Shown piece after piece: positions 1-4,614 of a stretch of DNA of 5,424 nucleotides. Numbering within the stretch: the stretch's first letter is position 1; each line of letters starts with the position of its first letter. Origin of the DNA: Clostridiales bacterium UBA1381. GTDB taxonomy: Bacteria; Bacillota; Clostridia; UBA1381. The notes beneath the pieces are model-generated. The model was not told the origin of the DNA. It saw only the letters and a program-made list of their open reading frames with translations, and did not search any database. The position numbers were made by a program, and so were the translations under genes. The stretch is from positions 18,136 to 23,559 of the forward strand of contig DBQZ01000139.1 of NCBI GenBank assembly GCA_002305435.1. The letters are read 5' to 3'.

Positions 1-327
1 GACTTCAGCGCTTCTTGCGCCCTTGCCTATCATCGCCCCAAGCCCGCTGTCGAGCAGAAGCGGCGTATAGGCGTCCATTCTTCCGGCTGTAGTCGGCCCG
101 CAGGAGCCTATAACATCTCCCGGTTTTGCCGGACACGGGCCGGCGTAGTATATCACCTGGTCATGCAAATCTATCGGGAATCCCTCTCCCTTTTCATATG
201 ACTGCGCCATTCTTGCGTGCGCCGCATCTCTTGCGGTGTATATCACGCCGGAAATAAGCACGGAATCTCCGGCGTTTAATTTTTCCCTCTCTGCTCTTGC
301 AAGCGGGACAGTTATTCTTTTCTCCAT
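1..327 (-). CDS. Class I fumarate hydratase / tartrate dehydratase-type Fe-S hydro-lyase, beta subunit (N-terminal part, cut by window edge)
   Basis: This is the beta (C-terminal-domain) subunit of a two-subunit class I hydro-lyase, the FumB/TtdB type. With an alpha subunit carrying a 4Fe-4S cluster, such enzymes interconvert fumarate and malate, or dehydrate tartrate, in the cytoplasm. The 109 visible residues start with MEKRITVPL. They show the family blocks LNAGDSVLISGVIYTARDAAH (residues about 17-37, including the conserved RDAAH), YYAGPCPAKPG (60-70), GSCGPTTAGRMD (74-85) and GAMIGKG (97-103). The family is usually about 180-200 residues, so roughly the last 40% lies outside the window. 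The start at 327 is chosen because GGAGG lies 7 nt upstream and its A is the last base of the HAD gene's TAA (TAATG overlap), so the two are probably translationally coupled. No alpha subunit precedes it; one may follow off the left edge. The family call is firm. Fumarate versus tartrate or another hydroxy acid cannot be decided. Confidence 0.93.
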   Translation of the reverse strand, partial: MEKRITVPLARAEREKLNAGDSVLISGVIYTARDAAHARMAQSYEKGEGFPIDLHDQVIYYAGPCPAKPGDVIGSCGPTTAGRMDAYTPLLLDSGLGAMIGKGARSAEV

Positions 328-1304
328 TATTCCTCCTCCGGCAAAAGTCCCGGTATTTCCGGCAAATGCCTTACGTCCTCTAATATGTATTCAGCGCCGT
401 TCTCCCGAAAGAACTGCTCAGCCCTGCTGCCACCAACTCCGGTCAGCACGGCCGCAAAATCCGCCCCCATAGCTTTTGCCGCCAGCATATCCGCTCCGGC
501 ATCGCCGACAACGAGCGTATCGGGGAAGGAAAACTCCTCTTTCGCCGCCCTCTCGTCAGGAAAACCCTTTCCCATACGTGATTTTATGAACATATACGGA
601 TGCGGCTTTGTGAGATTTTCTCCCAGCCTGTTTTCGGCAGACTGCACATCGTTATATGTTATGAACGAATCCCGGTCAAAATACTCAAGCGCACCCCAGC
701 TTTTTAGCGGATAGTATATTTCATTATACGGTCTGCCTGTGCCTGTTCCAATGCGTATTCCCGCCTTATATAGCCGCTCCAAAAGCTCCAGAAGTTCTTC
801 CTTTGGCACTATCGGACGCTCCTCGTTAAGCAGACCCGGCTTGCCGCTTCTCTGAGGCTTTTTGTTGTACGTTTTAAAGAACAGCTCATCGCCTAAAAAC
901 CATTCCTGAAACCTCTCCTGCAACCCTGACCAAAAATCAGAGTTGCGGCCAAAATCTCCACCGAAACGTTCCTGCATCTTAGCTGCCATACGGGAGTATT
1001 CGTCCATGATATTGCCGAACCCCTCCGCATAATCGCATATTTTTGCAAAATCCTCCGTATCGAGGATTTTTGCAAGACACACCGTCACGTAAGCCAAATC
1101 CCAGTTGCTGTTTACACCCTTGTTCTTCAAAACGGATATAATCTTGTCGCCGCAAAATACCCGCCGGCGTATATCGCTTACCGGCCAATCTATAGCCTCT
1201 TCGCCCTTAAGCGTTTCCCAAACGGTCATCGCCGCACTGTTCCAGTAATTCTCCTCCGAGGTCATAACCCCGTCCATATCGAAAATTATCGTGCTGTATC
1301 TCAT
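327..1304 (-). CDS. HAD-superfamily hydrolase (phosphatase) with a large helical cap
   Basis: This is a predicted cytoplasmic Mg2+-dependent phosphatase of 325 residues; the substrate is unknown. All four HAD motifs are visible. Motif I is FDMDGVM, with nucleophile D9 and acid/base D11. Motif II is GTGTGRP, with T189. Motif III is TKPHP, with K233. Motif IV is VVGDAGADM, with D268 and D272. Spacing and motif style resemble the phosphoglycolate-phosphatase/beta-phosphoglucomutase-like group with a C1 cap. However, about 160 residues, rich in aromatic and charged residues, separate motif I from motif II, so the cap is about 100 residues longer than in the usual 210-230-residue members. I chose ATG 1304: it overlaps the TGA of the HisB-like gene as ATGA, has GGAG 5 nt upstream, and gives the family-typical start MRYSTIIFDMDG. 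An in-frame ATG at 1316 (four residues longer, with AGGAAG upstream) is possible. A histidinol-phosphatase role is conceivable from context, but the protein does not look like the short HisB-N type. Confidence 0.88.
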   Translation of the reverse strand: MRYSTIIFDMDGVMTSEENYWNSAAMTVWETLKGEEAIDWPVSDIRRRVFCGDKIISVLKNKGVNSNWDLAYVTVCLAKILDTEDFAKICDYAEGFGNIMDEYSRMAAKMQERFGGDFGRNSDFWSGLQERFQEWFLGDELFFKTYNKKPQRSGKPGLLNEERPIVPKEELLELLERLYKAGIRIGTGTGRPYNEIYYPLKSWGALEYFDRDSFITYNDVQSAENRLGENLTKPHPYMFIKSRMGKGFPDERAAKEEFSFPDTLVVGDAGADMLAAKAMGADFAAVLTGVGGSRAEQFFRENGAEYILEDVRHLPEIPGLLPEEE

Positions 1305-1927
1305 CTTATCTCCCATTGGATGCTTCCTGCCACTCCGCTTGTCATACCGCGTCTTTCGGGATTTTTGTACAAAGCACGGTTAAGAGCCGAACCGAAGCTG
1401 CGGTAAATCGCCTCCCAGATATGGTGTCCGTTATGGCCTTTTTCAAGATCTACGTGCAGAGTGCATTGTGCGCCTTGGGCGAAACCCTCAAGAAACGTCT
1501 CAAGATCCTCGCTGTCCATTCCCTCCACACGCTTTGCCGGATCATTACCGTGGTAATCAAGATCGAAATACGCCCTGCTTTCAAAACTTATCGCCGTTTG
1601 CGCCTTTGCTTCATCTATAATGCCGACCGCATCGCCAAAGCCTGTAATACCTTCATCCTTCATGCGCTTTATGTATTCGCTGACCGCCTTGCCGAATGCT
1701 ATCCCCAAATCCTCGCATATAACGTGTGTGAGTACGAATTTGTCCAGTCTAACACTCACCTCAGCGTTAAAACCACCTCTCCATACGATATGCTCTATCA
1801 TGTGATTCAAAAATGTTATGCTCGTATTTATTTTTTTCCGATAATCGGGTCTTACCGGCAAAAAATCCAGTTTTACCGTCATCTCCGATTCTGTAGTCTT
1901 TCTCACTGCTGTTATTGCGTTGCTCAT
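1301..1927 (-). CDS. hisB-like: HisB family protein (imidazoleglycerol-phosphate dehydratase homolog) with altered active-site residues
   Basis: The 208-residue protein matches single-domain IGP dehydratases in length and block order: RKTTES (9-14), FLNHMIEH (39-46), THVICEDLGIA (67-77), IDEAKAQ (104-110), TLHVDL (156-161), GHNGHHIWEA (164-173). True HisB is a di-manganese enzyme that dehydrates imidazoleglycerol phosphate in histidine synthesis. Retained here are E13, H42, H68, E72, H158, H168, H169 and E172. Changed are the second His of the first HHxxE motif (V69), the usual RHG (here W49-R50-G51), the Arg before the FG of the phosphate site (G96) and the Lys of the C-terminal STKG motif (A200). 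The fold is secure; the substrate is doubtful. ATG 1927 is chosen because GGGAGG lies 8 nt upstream and the product starts at the family-typical point. An ATG at 1966 would add 13 residues but sits at the foot of the upstream hairpin. The gene follows the HisD-like gene by 71 bp and overlaps the HAD gene by 4 nt. Confidence 0.85.
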   Translation of the reverse strand: MSNAITAVRKTTESEMTVKLDFLPVRPDYRKKINTSITFLNHMIEHIVWRGGFNAEVSVRLDKFVLTHVICEDLGIAFGKAVSEYIKRMKDEGITGFGDAVGIIDEAKAQTAISFESRAYFDLDYHGNDPAKRVEGMDSEDLETFLEGFAQGAQCTLHVDLEKGHNGHHIWEAIYRSFGSALNRALYKNPERRGMTSGVAGSIQWEIR

Positions 1928-1967
1928 TTCCCATTCCTCCCGAACATAAAGTTTCCTATTGCACATA

Positions 1968-1993
1968 AACCCGTGCTCCGAAGAACACGGGTT
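1968..1993 (-). terminator. UUCG-capped hairpin between the hisD-like and hisB-like genes (processing element, attenuator or weak terminator)
   Basis: In the minus-strand transcript the arm AACCCGUGUUC pairs with GAGCACGGGUU (11 pairs, one of them G-U) around the loop UUCG, closed by a C-G pair. This is the extra-stable C(UUCG)G tetraloop. The G-U pair would be a C-A mismatch in a plus-strand RNA, so the structure favours the minus strand. It starts 5 nt after the HisD-like stop codon. Only TTT follows before ATG, so the U-tract is poor and full termination is unlikely. A 3'-end stabiliser or partial terminator that lowers downstream expression fits better. The structure is read directly from the sequence; the role is inferred. 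Confidence 0.7.
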
Positions 1994-1998
1994 ATTAT

Positions 1999-3297
1999 TT
2001 ACTTTCTCTCTTTTACCGCCAAACCGTGAGTATCAAAGCCCTCTACCGTAGCAAAGCGGTAAGCGTATTCCCTCACGTTTTCAAAACCTGCCTTTGACGC
2101 ATAGCCGACCGAGGAACGCTTTAAGAAATCGTTCACCGAAACGCTCGAATACGTCTTTGCAAAGCCGCCTGTCGGCAGTATTGCATTCGGGCCGAGTACA
2201 AAGTTGCAAAGCGTTACAGGGGTATAATCGCCCAGTAGAATTTCGCCTGCGTTCTTTATTTTCGGCAGCACATCAAAAGGCTTTTGTGTCATTACCTCCA
2301 TATGCTCCGGAGCGTACTCGTTTACAAACTCTATCGACTCCTCAAGCGAATCCGTCAGGATAACCCCGCCGTACGTTGTGAGGTTCGTCTTTATAAATTC
2401 CGCCCTCTTGGCAGATATTTTCTCCAGCTGGCGGTTTACTATCGGAATGGCTTTCTCCACAAGCTCCTCAGAATGAGTCACTAAAAGCGCAGCAGAATCA
2501 GGGCCGTGTTCAGCCTCTATCATCCAGTCAAGGGCTACCTTCTCAGGGTCTGCATACTCATCAGCCAAAACGATTATCTCGCTCGGTCCTGCCGGAAGTC
2601 CTGCGTCTATGTAGCTTGCAAGCACACGCTTTGCCGCCGTTGCATAGCTATTGCCGGGGCCTATTATCTTATGGCATTTGGGTATAGTTTCTGTCCCGTA
2701 GGCAACGGCCGCTACAGCCTGTATTCCGCCTACCTTATATATTTCAGTTATACCGATTATCTTTGCTGCGCAAAGTATAGCGTCATCCACCTCACCCTTT
2801 TCATTAGGGGGTGTTACTACCACAATTTTCGGCACCTTTGCAACAACCGCCGGGATACCAAGCATACACAATACCGAGGGGAAACTTCCCTTGCCATGGG
2901 GAACGTACAAGCACACGTCAACAATCGGCGTAGTCTTTTCTCCGACCATCAGCCCCTCGTCAACCATAGTGAACCACATTTCCTCTGGCAGCTGCTTCTC
3001 ATGGAAGTCATAGATGTTCTTATAGGCGTACTCTATAGCTTCACGTGTTTTATCATCACAGTTTTTATAGCCCGCCTCTATCTCCTCCGGAGTAACCTTC
3101 ATGGTCTCTCTCGTGAGCTTTACATGGTCGAACTTCTCTGTATATTCCAATACCGCCTCATCGCCGCGTTTTCTTATGTCGTCAGACACTTCTTTGGCGA
3201 TCTTCATCTGCTCTGTTATGTCCATCTCTGCACGGCGCATTATAAGCTCACGCTGCTCGTCGGTCATCTCTTTGTATTTGTATATGTTCGGTCTCAT
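1999..3297 (-). CDS. hisD-like: HisD family dehydrogenase (histidinol dehydrogenase homolog) with altered zinc ligands
   Basis: The 432 residues fit the family length. HisD is a homodimeric zinc enzyme that oxidises L-histidinol to L-histidine with two NAD+. Family blocks visible are YVPHGKGSFPSV (131-142, normally YVPGG.A.YPSS), KVGGIQAVAAVAYGTETIPK (188-207), GPGNSYA (213-219), GPSEIIVLAD (237-246), EAEHGPDS (261-268), NEYAPEHMEV (326-335), LGPNAILPTGG (368-378) and VEGFDTHGLAV (418-428). Compared with E. coli HisD (Q259, H262, D360, H419 zinc ligands; E326/H327 catalytic), E331, H332, H264 and H424 are kept. The Gln ligand is E261, the Asp ligand is N365, and the substrate-site His (E. coli H367) is A372. 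The NAILPTGG form resembles HisD paralogs that act on other alcohols, from memory of the family. ATG 3297 has AGGAGG 9 nt upstream. The gene starts 23 bp after dnaJ with no terminator between, so it is probably cotranscribed with it. Divergent true HisD remains possible. Confidence 0.87.
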   Translation of the reverse strand: MRPNIYKYKEMTDEQRELIMRRAEMDITEQMKIAKEVSDDIRKRGDEAVLEYTEKFDHVKLTRETMKVTPEEIEAGYKNCDDKTREAIEYAYKNIYDFHEKQLPEEMWFTMVDEGLMVGEKTTPIVDVCLYVPHGKGSFPSVLCMLGIPAVVAKVPKIVVVTPPNEKGEVDDAILCAAKIIGITEIYKVGGIQAVAAVAYGTETIPKCHKIIGPGNSYATAAKRVLASYIDAGLPAGPSEIIVLADEYADPEKVALDWMIEAEHGPDSAALLVTHSEELVEKAIPIVNRQLEKISAKRAEFIKTNLTTYGGVILTDSLEESIEFVNEYAPEHMEVMTQKPFDVLPKIKNAGEILLGDYTPVTLCNFVLGPNAILPTGGFAKTYSSVSVNDFLKRSSVGYASKAGFENVREYAYRFATVEGFDTHGLAVKERK

Positions 3298-3320
3298 CCG
3301 GTTTACCCTCCTGCTGTCTA

Positions 3321-4460
3321 TTAGTTGTTAAAGAAATCCTCCAGCTTTTTCCAGAACGATTTCTTCTGTTTGTAATTCCTGTCATCGTCAAGTTCCTGCA
3401 AAAGCTGTTTCTGTCTTGACGAAAGGTTTCTCGGAACCTCCACGTTTACCGTGACATACTGATCCCCACGGCGGCCGCCACTGTTCATGTAAGGGATTCC
3501 CTTGCCCTTAAGCCTAAAACGTGTTCCGGGCTGGGTTCCCTCGGGGATGGAATACTCCACGGCTCCGTCAAGCGTCGGTACTTTGAGCGTTGCGCCCAAA
3601 GCTGCCTGCACAAACGTGATCGGTATCTCCATATAAACGTCGTTTCCTTCACGGTGGAAAAACTCATGCGGTTTTATACGGAACGTTATCAGTAAATCGC
3701 CGTTGGGGCCGCCTCTCTCGCCGGCCTCGCCAAGCCCCGAAAGCTGCAGCGTCTGACCGTTGTCGATACCTGCCGGAACCTCCACTTCTATCTTTCGGTT
3801 GCGACGCACTCTTCCTGTACCACGGCAGTCGGGACAAGGCTCCTTTATAATCTGACCCCTGCCTCCGCAATCGGGACAGGTAGTAACGTTTGTCATATAT
3901 CCCAGTGGCGTCCGCATCTGCGTCTGTACCTGACCGGTACCGTGGCACTTGCCGCAGGTTACGGGACTTGTGCCCTTTTTCGCCCCTGTGCCGTTACATG
4001 AGGAGCATTTTTCCTGCTTTGTAACGTTTATCGTTTTTTTGCAGCCGAAAGCCGCCTCTTCAAACGTTATATCCATAACCTGGCGAAGATCAGCTCCCCG
4101 CCTGGGTGCATTTCTCCTTGACGAACCCCCGAAACCGCCGAAGCCGCCGCCGAAAATATCGCCGAAAATATCGCCGAAATCGAAACCGCCAAAGCCCGCT
4201 CCGCCGCCGGCGCCGCCCGCTCCAAAGTTCGGATCAACGCCCGCATGGCCGAACTGGTCGTATTTTGCACGCTTATCGTGGTCGCTTAAGACCTCATACG
4301 CTTCATTTACTTCCTTAAATTTTTCCTCAGCCGCCTTATCGCCCGGGTGAAGATCCGGGTGGTACTTCTTGGCGACCTTTCGGAAAGCCTTTTTTAATTC
4401 CTCGTCAGACGCTCCGCGCGGCACTCCGAGGACTTCATAATAATCTCTCTTATTTGCCAT
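3321..4460 (-). CDS. dnaJ: Chaperone protein DnaJ (Hsp40)
   Basis: This is a full-length 379-residue type I DnaJ, the cytoplasmic co-chaperone that delivers unfolded clients to DnaK and stimulates its ATPase. The J domain (about 1-70) carries DYYEVLGV and the HPD tripeptide at 34-36. A Gly/Phe-rich linker follows at about 77-115, with repeated DIFG and GGFGG units. Next comes the zinc region with four CxxCxGxG repeats: CSSCNGTG (152), CGKCHGTG (169), CPDCGGRG (195), CPDCRGTG (209). The two C-terminal beta-sandwich client-binding domains follow (about 220-350), then a charged and aromatic tail ending in FFNN. All eight zinc cysteines are present. ATG 4460 is chosen because AGGTGA lies 5 nt upstream and the product starts MANKRDYYEVLG. 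A GTG at 4469 is in frame but lies inside that ribosome binding site. The gene follows dnaK by 154 bp and has its own promoter. Confidence 0.98.
   Translation of the reverse strand: MANKRDYYEVLGVPRGASDEELKKAFRKVAKKYHPDLHPGDKAAEEKFKEVNEAYEVLSDHDKRAKYDQFGHAGVDPNFGAGGAGGGAGFGGFDFGDIFGDIFGGGFGGFGGSSRRNAPRRGADLRQVMDITFEEAAFGCKKTINVTKQEKCSSCNGTGAKKGTSPVTCGKCHGTGQVQTQMRTPLGYMTNVTTCPDCGGRGQIIKEPCPDCRGTGRVRRNRKIEVEVPAGIDNGQTLQLSGLGEAGERGGPNGDLLITFRIKPHEFFHREGNDVYMEIPITFVQAALGATLKVPTLDGAVEYSIPEGTQPGTRFRLKGKGIPYMNSGGRRGDQYVTVNVEVPRNLSSRQKQLLQELDDDRNYKQKKSFWKKLEDFFNN
4149..4172 (-). repeat. Two tandem copies of a 12-bp unit in the dnaJ G/F-rich linker
   Basis: The unit GATATTTTCGGC (minus strand) is present twice in perfect tandem. 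A 9-bp partial third copy (GATTTCGGC, 4173-4181) lies immediately upstream in the reading direction. It encodes the DFG-DIFG-DIFG stretch of the linker. Identical codons in the two copies suggest a recent slippage duplication. The unit is a multiple of three, so the frame is safe. Confidence 0.75.
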
Positions 4461-4465
4461 TTGCT

Positions 4466-4471
4466 TCACCT
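4466..4471 (-). promoter_or_regulatory. dnaJ ribosome binding site at the very 5' end of the predicted mRNA
   Basis: AGGTGA matches the 16S anti-Shine-Dalgarno complement and lies 5 nt before ATG 4460. It decides the start against the upstream in-frame GTG at 4469, which lies within the same six bases. Because the promoter's -10 box ends at 4479, the predicted transcript would begin at or only a few bases before this site. Confidence 0.75.
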
Positions 4472-4478
4472 GCTAACC

Positions 4479-4507
4479 ATTATACTAAATTTTTGTGCGT
4501 TTGTAAA
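4479..4507 (-). promoter_or_regulatory. Sigma-A (sigma-70) type promoter for dnaJ and downstream genes
   Basis: On the minus strand TTTACA (4507-4502, 5 of 6 to consensus) and TATAAT (4484-4479, 6 of 6) are separated by exactly 17 bp of mostly A/T-rich sequence. Transcription should start near 4474-4471, giving a leader of only about 11-14 nt before the dnaJ ATG. No CIRCE operator is visible, so this promoter looks housekeeping rather than HrcA-controlled. It could drive dnaJ and the hisD-like gene without dnaK. Start site and activity are inferred. Confidence 0.75.
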
Positions 4508-4574
4508 GGGAATTTTGATATTTTACACGTGATTTTCAAAAAGCCCGCAAGAATTTTCCCTCTATACCCACAAA

Positions 4575-4604
4575 GGCAGGCGAGCCTTCACGGCGGCGCC
4601 TGCC
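4575..4604 (-). terminator. GC-rich hairpin after dnaK (terminator or attenuator with a weak U-tract)
   Basis: The arm GGCAGGCG pairs perfectly with CGCCTGCC (8 bp, mostly G-C) around a 14-nt loop that can itself form three G-C pairs (GCC/GGC). In the minus-strand transcript it begins 10 nt after the dnaK TAA stop, a normal terminator position, and is followed by only UUU. Partial termination, lowering dnaJ relative to dnaK, is the likely role. The rest of the dnaK-dnaJ gap, apart from the dnaJ promoter, holds A/T-rich sequence with no recognisable element. Confidence 0.65.
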
Positions 4605-4614
4605 CCTGCTTATA

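Noticed and set aside
1928..1966. Longer start of the hisB-like gene at ATG 1966
   Set aside because: It lies at the foot of the UUCG hairpin, lacks a well-spaced binding site, and adds 13 residues not expected in the family. ATG 1927 has GGGAGG in front.
1316..2029. Open plus-strand frame of 237 codons
   Set aside because: It lies opposite the hisB-like gene, the intergenic hairpin and the end of the hisD-like gene. Its product is Cys/His/Tyr-rich with no recognisable family, and the minus-strand frames have clear homology.
1301..3297. Plain assignment as a fragment of a histidine biosynthesis operon
   Set aside because: It is not excluded, but it is not adopted: both proteins lack several residues normally conserved in HisD and HisB, and no hisG, hisC, hisH, hisA, hisF or hisI is visible. 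The family names are kept with a caveat.
2506..3324. Open plus-strand frame of 272 codons
   Set aside because: It is antisense to the hisD-like gene. The hydrophobic, Tyr/Leu/Cys-rich translation is what the complement of an alanine/glutamate-rich gene gives.
4450..4480. CIRCE (HrcA operator) at TTAGCA upstream of dnaJ
   Set aside because: Only six bases of the left half match TTAGCACTC and there is no right half GAGTGCTAA at the 9-bp spacing.
4508..4542. A second promoter (TTGAAA box at about 4535-4540) upstream of the dnaJ promoter
   Set aside because: At 17 bp spacing the -10 position reads AAAATT, and the better TAAAAT lies too close. This is A/T-rich background.
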